From: Bacteroidota bacterium | GTDB taxonomy: Bacteria > Bacteroidota > Bacteroidia > Chitinophagales > Chitinophagaceae | Assembly (NCBI GenBank): GCA_023390215.1 | Contig: JAEWDG010000237.1 | Span: 1-7,484, forward strand | Reading direction: 5' to 3' | DNA: 7,484 bases | Part shown: piece by piece, positions 1 to 6,020 of the stretch | Position numbering within the stretch: position 1 is the stretch's first letter | Layout: every line of letters begins with the position of its first letter | Notes under the pieces: model-generated | Told to the model about the DNA's origin: nothing | Database searches by the model: none | Seen by the model: the letters and a program-made list of their open reading frames with translations, nothing else | Program-made: the position numbers and the translations under genes

Positions 1-697
1 GGTGACAATAAATTAAGTCCGGATTTTTCTGATTTCGTAAATAAACCAGATCCGAAACCGGTGTTCCCGCACCCAGATACCAGACCTTCAAACCCCGGCT
101 TTTAAAAATGTAATGCATGAATAGGAGTCCGAGTTCATGGTACTCAGCTTCCGGCAAAAACATTACGACGCTTTTTTCAGATTTCCGGAAAGGATCGGCA
201 TTTTCTATACCCACGATCAATTTCTGGCGAATGATATTTGAAACCAGATGTTCCTGCCCCGGCTGTATATGGTTGGTTTGCCAGAGTATGCCGATTTTCT
301 GAAGAAAAGGGAAGATGCACTGATGGATCGCTTTTTCGATGCCGCGGGCGCGAATTTGCTGATCGATCGCTTCCTCGAAAGCCTGCATATCGAGATCGAC
401 CATAAATTTAATCAGGTCGTGCAGAATTTTTTCCTGCCGGGCTTCTACCTGGTTAAGTGAAAGAATGCGTTCATTAATTTCCGCATCCTGCATCCGGTCA
501 ATATGTGATATCTTATACCCGTAGCGGTTGAGCAGGGCGATATTGAGTACTTTCTTAAGCTCCTCACCGGTGTAATACCTGATATTGGTGTAACTCCTGG
601 CGGGCTTCAACAAATGATATCGTTGTTCCCATATCCGCAGTGTATGTGCTTTGATCCCGGAAAGCTGTTCCAGGTCTCTGATCGTATAAGAAGCCAT
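1..697 (-). CDS. MerR-family regulator with B12-binding domain (CarH/LitR-like), 3' end cut by window edge
   Basis: The frame is open from an ATG at 697 to the window edge, giving 232 visible residues and no stop, so the C-terminus is missing. Residues about 4-70 form a MerR winged helix-turn-helix (TLRIWEQRY at 20-28, then a RYYT wing at 40-43). Residues about 95-160 look like the helical cap of cobalamin-binding regulators and carry the W-x9-EH signature (W139, E149, H150). From about 175 a Rossmann-like B12 domain begins, with ExHxxG (E185, H187, G190) and a YLGAGTP loop near 207-213. In this family H187 would be the lower axial ligand of cobalamin. Known CarH proteins repress carotenoid genes in the dark when bound to adenosylcobalamin and release DNA in light. 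The residue after W139 is Gln, whereas from memory T. thermophilus CarH has its upper-ligand His there. The gene follows the glycan operon by 47 bp on the same strand but seems functionally separate. Targets are not visible. Family assignment is strong; light sensing is inference. Confidence 0.9.
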   Translation of the reverse strand, partial: MASYTIRDLEQLSGIKAHTLRIWEQRYHLLKPARSYTNIRYYTGEELKKVLNIALLNRYGYKISHIDRMQDAEINERILSLNQVEARQEKILHDLIKFMVDLDMQAFEEAIDQQIRARGIEKAIHQCIFPFLQKIGILWQTNHIQPGQEHLVSNIIRQKLIVGIENADPFRKSEKSVVMFLPEAEYHELGLLFMHYIFKSRGLKVWYLGAGTPVSDLVYLRNQKNPDLIYCH

Positions 698-703
698 GGT
701 AGT

Positions 704-735
704 TATTTGCTGGTTAATCAAAAACAGTGCAAATA
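704..735. promoter_or_regulatory. Inverted repeat upstream of the CarH-like regulator, possible operator
   Basis: Two perfect 7-bp arms, TATTTGC at 704-710 and GCAAATA at 729-735, flank an 18-bp spacer inside the 47-bp gap before the regulator's start codon. With a 2-bp bulge the similarity continues inward (TGCTGGTT against TGCACTGTT). Arm centres are 25 bp apart, which suits binding by a dimer or tetramer. No T-run follows the structure on the minus strand, so it does not look like an intrinsic terminator. Autoregulation by the adjacent MerR protein is a guess from position. No convincing promoter pair was found in the gap; AATATTTG on the minus strand is one mismatch from TAnnTTTG. Confidence 0.35.
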
Positions 736-744
736 TTTCTAATA

Positions 745-1500
745 CTAAGGTACGAGGTTATCGGGGCGGGAGGGTAGGTCGGGGAAGACTTTTTCTACAA
801 GATTGGATGAGGGCGCAAATATTGAAGTGGCGGTAAGAAACACTATAGCCACATCGGTGGAAAAAGATGCTTTGCTTTGGTACCACATCTCCAGTTCTGC
901 CTTATATGGATAGATGGATGCATAGGTGGCCTTCGCATCCCTGGCTTCTGAAAGCATTTTTTCTTCATCACGGAAAACAATAGACGCAATTCCGGTGATA
1001 CCGGGTCGCGACTGGTATATCACGCGCTGAACCTGTGGCGAATAGAGTTTGAAACTGATTTCCATCAGCGGCCTTGGGCCCACAATACTCATATCACCTT
1101 TTAATACGTTAATGATCTGCGGAAGTTCATTCATCTTTGACCTGCGGAGGAATTTCCCCACGGGTGTTACGCGCGGATCATTCCTGAGTGTAATCTCACC
1201 TGTGCCGATGTTCGGACTATTTTTCAGCATGGTGGCGAACTTCCAGATATCAAAAGCTTTATTCTTATAACCTATTCTTTTCTGACGGTAAAAAACTTCA
1301 TGCTCACCGGTAAGTTTCAGCAGAATTATAATGAGAATGAAAAGTGGAGATAGAAGGATGAGGGCGAAACCGGCAATGAGGATATCCATTGTTCTTTTCA
1401 GGAATAAATAACCGGTCCGGGCTGAAGCGGCCTCTCCGTTTGAAACAACGGGGCGCAATGGAGCCGTCTTTATCACCTGTATTTTCTCGGTTTCAACCAT
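745..1500 (-). CDS. PglC-type polyprenyl-phosphate sugar-1-phosphate transferase
   Basis: This 251-residue protein belongs to the bacterial sugar transferase family (small monotopic phosphoglycosyl transferases: PglC and the catalytic domain of WbaP). It would move a sugar phosphate from a UDP-sugar to undecaprenyl phosphate at the inner face of the cytoplasmic membrane, the first committed step of glycan assembly. After a polar N-terminal extension of about 30 residues comes the conserved LKRTMDI stretch (34-40), then a hydrophobic re-entrant helix broken by Ser51-Pro52, then FYRQKRIG (70-77), the NELPQ block (124-128) and the family hallmark VGPRPL (140-145). The catalytic Asp-Glu dyad normally reads DELPQ; here it is Asn124-Glu125 (AAT codon at 1129-1131). 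A C-terminal tail of about 35 residues follows the usual domain end. It starts 1 bp after the aminotransferase stop (TAA-A-ATG), so the two are probably translationally coupled. A LegC/PglE-like enzyme next door suggests an N-acylated 4-amino sugar as substrate. Confidence 0.93.
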   Translation of the reverse strand: MVETEKIQVIKTAPLRPVVSNGEAASARTGYLFLKRTMDILIAGFALILLSPLFILIIILLKLTGEHEVFYRQKRIGYKNKAFDIWKFATMLKNSPNIGTGEITLRNDPRVTPVGKFLRRSKMNELPQIINVLKGDMSIVGPRPLMEISFKLYSPQVQRVIYQSRPGITGIASIVFRDEEKMLSEARDAKATYASIYPYKAELEMWYQSKASFSTDVAIVFLTATSIFAPSSNLVEKVFPDLPSRPDNLVP

Positions 1501-1501
1501 T

Positions 1502-2632
1502 TTAGTAGGCGGATTTTATGGTTTTTACGACCATTTCCATTTCCTGGTCGGTGATATTGGTAGAACAGGGAATGCTTAGACAATGTTTATATACAAAGTC
1601 GGAGCAATCATTAACGTGAAAATAGGTATTATCCCTGAACATTTGCAATTGATTCATTGGAACCCAAAACGGTCTGCTTTGAAGTTTATTTTCGTTTAAC
1701 CGGTTCAGCAGTTCTCTTTGTTTGGCGGTTTTTATGGTTGGCATCCACCAATTGGGATTCACATCCCCGCTCACTTTCTGAAAACTTATGTCGCCCACAT
1801 TTTCGAGCGCATCTTTATAATAGGCGATGATCTCTTTTTTTCTGCTGATAAAATCCGGTAGCTGTTCCATCTGTGCAACGCCCATCGCAGCTGCCATATT
1901 CACCAATCGATAATTGTACCCGATTTCATCATGAATATATTCGAAACTATCACTTTTTGCCTGGGTAGTAAGATGCTTGGCATGTTTTGCCAGCGCTTCA
2001 TCATTTGTTACGATCATGCCACCGCCACCGGTAGTGATGATCTTGTTGCCATTATAACTAAAGGTTCCCAGCAAGCCAAAACTACCTGCATGCCTGCCTT
2101 TGTAATAGCTACCTAACGCTTCAGTGCTGTCTTCTATTACAATCAGGTGGAATTTTTCTGCCAGATCGCCCAATTTTTCCATATCGCACATATTGCCCAG
2201 TACATGCACAGGCATTATGGCAGGGATACGTTTTCCATCTTTTTTATAAAATGTTTGTCCATCCCTCTGTTCAGTCTCTTCAACAAGAAATTTTTCAAGC
2301 AGGTTAAGGTCCATCTGCCAGGTATCCGGATCCGTATCCATAAGAATGGGTTCAGCGCCGGTATATTTAATGGAATTACAGGTGGCAATAAATGTGATGT
2401 TGGGTGCGATCACATAATCCTTTTTGCCAATGTTCTGAAGTATAAGAGCGATGTGAAGGGCGGTGGTACCACTGCTGGTGGCAACGGCATAACGGGTGCC
2501 CGCGAATTCGGCAGTCATTTTTTCAAACTTGTCCACATAGGAACCCACACTGCTAACCCAGCCTGTGTCGAGGCATTCCTTTACATATTTCCATTCATTG
2601 CCGCTGATGTTGGGGCCCGATAATAAAACCAT
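1502..2632 (-). CDS. LegC-family PLP-dependent sugar aminotransferase (DegT/DnrJ/EryC1)
   Basis: A full-length 376-residue member of the DegT/DnrJ/EryC1 family that converts a 4-keto-6-deoxy sugar nucleotide to the 4-amino sugar, using PLP and usually glutamate. The LegC subgroup is recognised from the N-terminal block NISGNEWKYVKECLDTGWVS (8-27), SSGT at 53-56, and LTTQAK followed by the EIGYNYRL block (221-243). Asp168 in IEDSTEALGS should contact the PLP ring nitrogen, and Lys197 in YNGNKIITTGGGG should form the Schiff base. Characterised LegC/PglE enzymes make UDP-4-amino-4,6-dideoxy-GlcNAc on the way to legionaminic acid or bacillosamine. No sialic-acid-type synthase is present here and a PglC-like transferase follows directly, so a bacillosamine-like end use is favoured. 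An AAGAG stretch lies 7 bp before the ATG. The 57-bp gap upstream is the only sizeable one in the operon and may hold an internal promoter. Subgroup assignment is strong; exact substrate is inferred. Confidence 0.93.
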   Translation of the reverse strand: MVLLSGPNISGNEWKYVKECLDTGWVSSVGSYVDKFEKMTAEFAGTRYAVATSSGTTALHIALILQNIGKKDYVIAPNITFIATCNSIKYTGAEPILMDTDPDTWQMDLNLLEKFLVEETEQRDGQTFYKKDGKRIPAIMPVHVLGNMCDMEKLGDLAEKFHLIVIEDSTEALGSYYKGRHAGSFGLLGTFSYNGNKIITTGGGGMIVTNDEALAKHAKHLTTQAKSDSFEYIHDEIGYNYRLVNMAAAMGVAQMEQLPDFISRKKEIIAYYKDALENVGDISFQKVSGDVNPNWWMPTIKTAKQRELLNRLNENKLQSRPFWVPMNQLQMFRDNTYFHVNDCSDFVYKHCLSIPCSTNITDQEMEMVVKTIKSAY

Positions 2633-2643
2633 GTATTGACTCT

Positions 2644-2664
2644 TGCCGGTTTTCGGTAATCGGT
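2644..2664. repeat. Three tandem 7-bp repeats (nnYCGGT) in the leader of the aminotransferase gene
   Basis: On the plus strand TGCCGGT, TTTCGGT and AATCGGT follow one another without a gap (2644-2650, 2651-2657, 2658-2664), all ending in CGGT, with a 7-bp period. On the minus strand this reads ACCGATT-ACCGAAA-ACCGGCA. It lies between a candidate -7 promoter element and the start codon, so it would be within the 5' leader. It could be a binding site for a regulator, or chance in a short spacer. No hairpin of note forms here. Confidence 0.4.
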
Positions 2665-2666
2665 GC

Positions 2667-2674
2667 CAAAGATA
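2667..2674 (-). promoter_or_regulatory. Candidate Bacteroidota -7 promoter element (TAnnTTTG)
   Basis: The minus strand reads TATCTTTG, an exact match to the TAnnTTTG element recognised by the Bacteroidota primary sigma factor. It sits 34 bp before the aminotransferase ATG, which would give a leader of about 28 nucleotides. No TTTG or TTG was found at the usual -33 distance, so the promoter would be incomplete. It lies in the only large internal gap of the operon, where a secondary promoter for the aminotransferase and phosphoglycosyl transferase would make sense. Confidence 0.3.
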
Positions 2675-2689
2675 AGCAGATAGGGATTA

Positions 2690-3661
2690 TCAGATGTTTC
2701 TGAATTTTTGTTCGAAGGCGTCTTTTACAATACCGGTTCTGAGGAGGTTATAAATTTCTTTCACGCCCTGGGGAACAGTTTTAGTGATGGTATATCCTAG
2801 TTCATTTTTGATCTTATCGAAATTCACCCGGTAATCGCGTGGATCTTCAGAGCTTTCCACATAGTTTACCGTAACATTAGGCACTACTTTACACACTTCT
2901 CCGATGATCATTCCCTTGTTGTAGTTTTCTTCGGTACTGCCTACGTTAAATACGTTTGCCCTTACTTTTTCTTCCGGAGATTCCATTACCAGTACCACCG
3001 CTCTTGCGAGGTCTTCCACATGACAATAAGGTCTCCAGAACTGAGGTCCCCAGATTTCCTGTTCACCATGTATGGCGGCATTGCGCGTAAACTCGTTAAC
3101 GGTAAGGTCGAAACGAATACGCGGAGAGAAACCATAAACGGTGCTGAAACGGAGGGAAGTGGAACACATGAGGCTGTTCTTTTTTTCTTCGAGCAAAAAT
3201 TTTTCAAATTTCACTTTCAGCTCAGCATATAATGATACAGGGTTAAGCGGTGAATCTTCTGTAACAAAAGAATCAGGATCGGGCATTTTGCCATAATTAC
3301 TGCAGGTGCTTGCAAAAACGAATTTTTTCACTCCGGCTTTTTCGGCTGCTTCGAATAACGCTACACTGGCATCCCAGTTAACTTCTTTGGCTTCTTCGCT
3401 GAATTTTTTACAGGCAGGGTCACCTACAATAGCGGCCAGGTGAGCGATCGCATCGATTCCTTCAAGGGCTTTGCTCACATCTTCCGCATTTCTTATATCC
3501 CCGCGCATAAATTCAAAATTTGGATTGAGCATTACGTCATACAATGCATCGCCGCCAAATTTGAGGCTGTCGATCACACGAACAGTATATCCTTTATTCA
3601 ACAATTGCCTAACCAGCACGGACCCGATATATCCCGCACCTCCTGTCACCAATACCTTCAT
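2690..3661 (-). CDS. NAD-dependent epimerase/dehydratase family protein (extended SDR, sugar nucleotide)
   Basis: A complete 323-residue extended short-chain dehydrogenase, cytosolic, expected to act on a nucleotide sugar. It opens with the dinucleotide-binding motif GGAGYIG (7-13), with Asp31 after the second strand as expected for NAD(H) preference. HLAAIVGDPAC (74-84) and the catalytic pair Tyr145 and Lys149 (YAELK) are present, as is the substrate-domain block RPYCHVEDLAR (210-220). The active-site loop reads STCSNYG (118-124). Sugar 4,6-dehydratases such as RmlB have Asp-Glu where this protein has Cys120-Ser121, so a C4-epimerase or keto-reductase role fits better than the dehydratase step. 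Its ATG overlaps the stop of the 129-residue gene in an ATGA junction, and a purine-rich AGAAGG lies almost against the start. The product is unknown; UDP-GlcNAc/GalNAc-type epimerisation or 4-keto reduction are options. Family is certain, reaction is not. Confidence 0.88.
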   Translation of the reverse strand: MKVLVTGGAGYIGSVLVRQLLNKGYTVRVIDSLKFGGDALYDVMLNPNFEFMRGDIRNAEDVSKALEGIDAIAHLAAIVGDPACKKFSEEAKEVNWDASVALFEAAEKAGVKKFVFASTCSNYGKMPDPDSFVTEDSPLNPVSLYAELKVKFEKFLLEEKKNSLMCSTSLRFSTVYGFSPRIRFDLTVNEFTRNAAIHGEQEIWGPQFWRPYCHVEDLARAVVLVMESPEEKVRANVFNVGSTEENYNKGMIIGEVCKVVPNVTVNYVESSEDPRDYRVNFDKIKNELGYTITKTVPQGVKEIYNLLRTGIVKDAFEQKFRNI

Positions 3662-4047
3662 ACCTTCTTTTTTACTTTAAAATTATTTACGGCCTCAAAA
3701 ATACGCGCTTCCGCAGCCTGAGGAAATGCAATTTGCTCATCTGCGCGTTCAAAAACAAACTGATCTTTCAACATAGGATTTACGATAGCCTCTTCTTCTG
3801 AAAACTGAAGCATCCAGCAATCGTAATGATTTATTATCTCCCTGCAATCTTCCCTCAATTCATAGGGGATCACATCAATCGAACGCATGACCAGTTCGTA
3901 AACTTTCTGGTTGTATTTCCGGATATTCAGTGCGTGGAGATAGATCCTGTTGTTTTTGTATTTTGAATAGGCGAGAATCGAAAGCTTCATCAAAAACTCA
4001 AGTTCGAGCAGAAAAGCTTCCTGTTCATCTTCTTTATTTCTTATCAT
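3658..4047 (-). CDS. Conserved-position hypothetical protein, 129 residues, no family recognised
   Basis: I do not recognise this protein. The 129-residue frame overlaps the preceding fusion gene by 14 bp and shares an ATGA junction with the following SDR gene, so it is wedged into the operon with coupled translation and is very likely real. It looks soluble and largely helical: an acidic first segment (MIRNKEDEQE), a hydrophobic-charged helix (about 13-30), a Tyr/Lys/Arg-rich stretch (30-56), then IPYELREDCREIINHYDCWM (60-79) and a basic end KVKKKV. There are no transmembrane segments, signal peptide, nucleotide-binding motif or repeats. A second possible start is Met20 (3990), which would remove both the acidic segment and the overlap. 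From context it may be a small partner or scaffold for the acyltransferase/formyltransferase or the SDR, but nothing in the sequence shows this. Confidence 0.75.
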   Translation of the reverse strand: MIRNKEDEQEAFLLELEFLMKLSILAYSKYKNNRIYLHALNIRKYNQKVYELVMRSIDVIPYELREDCREIINHYDCWMLQFSEEEAIVNPMLKDQFVFERADEQIAFPQAAEARIFEAVNNFKVKKKV

Positions 4048-5371
4048 CGATCAGCTTGAAAATGTTGTTGCCTACCTGCATGAAGGCCCAGTGCTTTACA
4101 AAATTGGTAGCTTTTATCCTGCGGTTGATCTCGTTAATATCCATATCCGGGGTGATGCGGCAGAGTTTGTTCAGTTCTTTGCGAAGGAAAGGTTTGCGTG
4201 TCCAGTGTTCGGGACTTTGAGGAACGGGGTTTCCCTGGATGATATAATCGAACACTTCGAAGAACTGATCCAGGATCATGGCATAACAGCGCTGTGTGAT
4301 CGAATATACAGTGTCGGCGGTGTAAACAGGAAATCTTTTTACGGAGATGATCCTGCCTGTATCCACTTTAGCCAGCATATGGTGGCAGGTAACGCCATAT
4401 TCTTTTACGCCATCATATACCGCGAAGTTTGTGCAACCGATGCCTGGATATTCAGGCGGACCGGGATGGAAATTAATAGCCATCATAGTTGCCCGGTCTA
4501 AAACTTCCTGGGGAATGATCCATTGAGATAAATAGGAAACAATGATATCGCCCTTCCAGTCTTTGGCCGATTGCGGAAAATCTTCGCCCCGCTTACCATA
4601 AATCGTCAGGGTTTCAGGGAAATGAAGACTTACATAATCTCCGGCGTGTTTCGAATATGGATCATCGGCTTTACCGATGAACAGTATTTTAAGTTTAGAT
4701 GGTGCGGGAACTTCAGGTACCGCAGCCTGCTGCAGTTCCTTATTTTGCGCGGCTTTCGCCGTCATATCCTTTGATGGATTCCCAACCACACAGGAATTAT
4801 CAGGAATGTCTTTTATGACCACGGCTCCTGCGCCGATAACGCAGTTTTTACCGATTTTCAAACCCTGTCTTATCACAGAATTGGCGCCTACAAAACTTCC
4901 TTCACCAACGGTTACATTCCCGCAGAGAACCGTACCGGGGCCAACATGAACAAAATCGCCGACCACACATTCGTGCTCGATAATAGATCCCGTATTACAG
5001 ATCACCCCGTTACCAATTTTCGCCAGCGCGTTGATAGATACGTGTGCGCTGATCATCACCCCATGTTCGGCGATCTTTGCAGAGGAATCTATTTCTGCTG
5101 AAGGGTGGATCGCATTTACGGGAAATATCCCATGCGCGGCGGCTTTTTCAAAAATGAGCCTGCGGGTAGCATTGTTTCCAACGGCTATAAAAAAACCTTC
5201 TTTCCGGAGGGCATTCAGAGCGGAAGGAGATTCATCGCTGCCGAGGTATTGAAGATTAAAAGGGTTGTAGGCTTTTTCTTCCAGCTCAAAATAACCGGAA
5301 ACTTTTTTCCCCAATGCCTCAAAAATGCCATGCACTACATATGAGTGACCGGAATAGCCGATTAAGATCAT
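4034..5371 (-). CDS. Bifunctional PglD/NeuD-like sugar acyltransferase fused to a sugar formyltransferase
   Basis: A 445-residue protein with two domains that are normally separate. Residues 1-203 match the PglD/NeuD/VioB sugar N-acyltransferases: a small Rossmann-like N-domain (IGYSGHSYVV at 4-13, AVGNN at 63-67), then left-handed beta-helix hexapeptides from about 90 to 187, with the catalytic-type His133-Glu134 in IEHEC and the usual exit VVGNPSK (195-201). A Gln/Ala/Pro linker (about 204-226) leads to a methionyl-tRNA-formyltransferase-like domain. This has the N-H-D triad of 10-formyl-tetrahydrofolate enzymes: Asn300 and His302 in INFHPGPPEYPG, and Asp337 in KVDTGRI. A short C-terminal tail (about 385-443) resembles the accessory end of sugar formyltransferases. 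Acetyl-CoA and 10-formyl-THF would be the donors and the 4-amino sugar from the LegC-like enzyme the likely acceptor. Both active sites look intact. The frame is continuous, so this is not an assembly join of two genes with a stop between them. It starts 13 bp after the methyltransferase stop. Confidence 0.88.
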   Translation of the reverse strand: MILIGYSGHSYVVHGIFEALGKKVSGYFELEEKAYNPFNLQYLGSDESPSALNALRKEGFFIAVGNNATRRLIFEKAAAHGIFPVNAIHPSAEIDSSAKIAEHGVMISAHVSINALAKIGNGVICNTGSIIEHECVVGDFVHVGPGTVLCGNVTVGEGSFVGANSVIRQGLKIGKNCVIGAGAVVIKDIPDNSCVVGNPSKDMTAKAAQNKELQQAAVPEVPAPSKLKILFIGKADDPYSKHAGDYVSLHFPETLTIYGKRGEDFPQSAKDWKGDIIVSYLSQWIIPQEVLDRATMMAINFHPGPPEYPGIGCTNFAVYDGVKEYGVTCHHMLAKVDTGRIISVKRFPVYTADTVYSITQRCYAMILDQFFEVFDYIIQGNPVPQSPEHWTRKPFLRKELNKLCRITPDMDINEINRRIKATNFVKHWAFMQVGNNIFKLIDDKK

Positions 5372-5382
5372 AGATTAAGATC
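5360..5382. repeat. 10-bp direct repeat across the start codon of the fusion gene
   Basis: GATTAAGATC occurs at 5360-5369 and again at 5373-5382 on the plus strand, a period of 13 bp. One copy covers the first codons of the acyltransferase/formyltransferase gene and the other its short leader. A small tandem duplication is the simplest origin. An in-frame TAA just upstream of the ATG keeps the start unambiguous. Confidence 0.5.
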
Positions 5383-5384
5383 GT

Positions 5385-6020
5385 TTACTTACGGGCTATA
5401 CTTGCCCAACCTCCACCAATAGGTATCAGTTCGAGTTTTGAGGAAGCGATGCCAGCTTTGGTATGAAGGTCTCTGATATCCTGTTCAGAGTAGTGAAACA
5501 ACGGGCAGGTGTACCGGTAGCGGCGGAGTGCCATCCGAACGCCGTTCTCCGGCCAGGATGCCATAAAACTATGTTTTGTACGGTCTGCCATGATTTGCAG
5601 CAGTTTGGCCGCATCTTCCACATAATCGAAAACACCAAGTGCGTACGCATAATCAAAGGTTCTTCCCTTGAAATCGTAGTTGAGAATATCACCCAGTACA
5701 AATTCGCACTTATCGGCTACGCCTTCATCCTTTACGGTTTGGTTGGCATAATCGATCATATGCTGCGCGAAGTCAATCCCGAAAACATGGGAAGCCCCTG
5801 CGTTTTTGATCAATGATACACTGTTCACACCCGGACCCGATCCAACGTCTAAAACCGTGGCATTGGGAATTTCCTTGCAGGCCTTAACGGCAATTGCCTG
5901 GCGTTCATAGACCCCTTTCCTGAAAATTCTGTCGAAAGTAGATGGTTTCTTGTAATAGTTTCCGAAGAGCTCACTTCTTGCATCCCAGTAGCTCTGTACT
6001 GTTTCTGTTGGCTTTGACAT
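5385..6020 (-). CDS. Class I SAM-dependent methyltransferase
   Basis: A cytosolic methyltransferase of 211 residues counted from the ATG at 6020. A TTG at 6035 would add five residues, but the ATG is preferred. Motif I is VLDVGSGPGV (56-65), with the acidic residue after strand 2 in FGIDFA (Asp83), motif II-like VLGD (108-111) and FDYAYALGVFDYV (122-134), all typical of the UbiE/UbiG-like Methyltransf_11/25 group. The N-terminal helix (SYWDARSELFGNYY) and the Arg/Tyr-rich segment RMALRRYRYTCPLFHYSE (162-179) would shape the acceptor site, but the acceptor cannot be read from the sequence. Within a glycan operon a sugar hydroxyl, amine or lipid-linked glycan is the likely target. The gene begins 50 bp inside the deacetylase gene, an unusually deep overlap, and ends 13 bp before the fusion gene. 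Confidence 0.85.
   Translation of the reverse strand: MSKPTETVQSYWDARSELFGNYYKKPSTFDRIFRKGVYERQAIAVKACKEIPNATVLDVGSGPGVNSVSLIKNAGASHVFGIDFAQHMIDYANQTVKDEGVADKCEFVLGDILNYDFKGRTFDYAYALGVFDYVEDAAKLLQIMADRTKHSFMASWPENGVRMALRRYRYTCPLFHYSEQDIRDLHTKAGIASSKLELIPIGGGWASIARK

Noticed and set aside
117..460. Short plus-strand open frames at the left end (117-302, 248-460)
   Set aside because: They run antisense to the MerR/B12 regulator frame, which carries clear family motifs across the same bases.
704..735. Intrinsic terminator after the phosphoglycosyl transferase gene
   Set aside because: The arms are only 7 bp and AT-rich, the loop is 18 bases, and no T-run follows on the minus strand.
2147..2623. 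158-residue plus-strand open frame
   Set aside because: It lies wholly antisense to the LegC-type aminotransferase and has biased, motif-free composition; a shadow frame.
4091..4501. 136-residue plus-strand open frame
   Set aside because: Antisense to the formyltransferase domain, whose catalytic triad is on the other strand; no recognisable domain.
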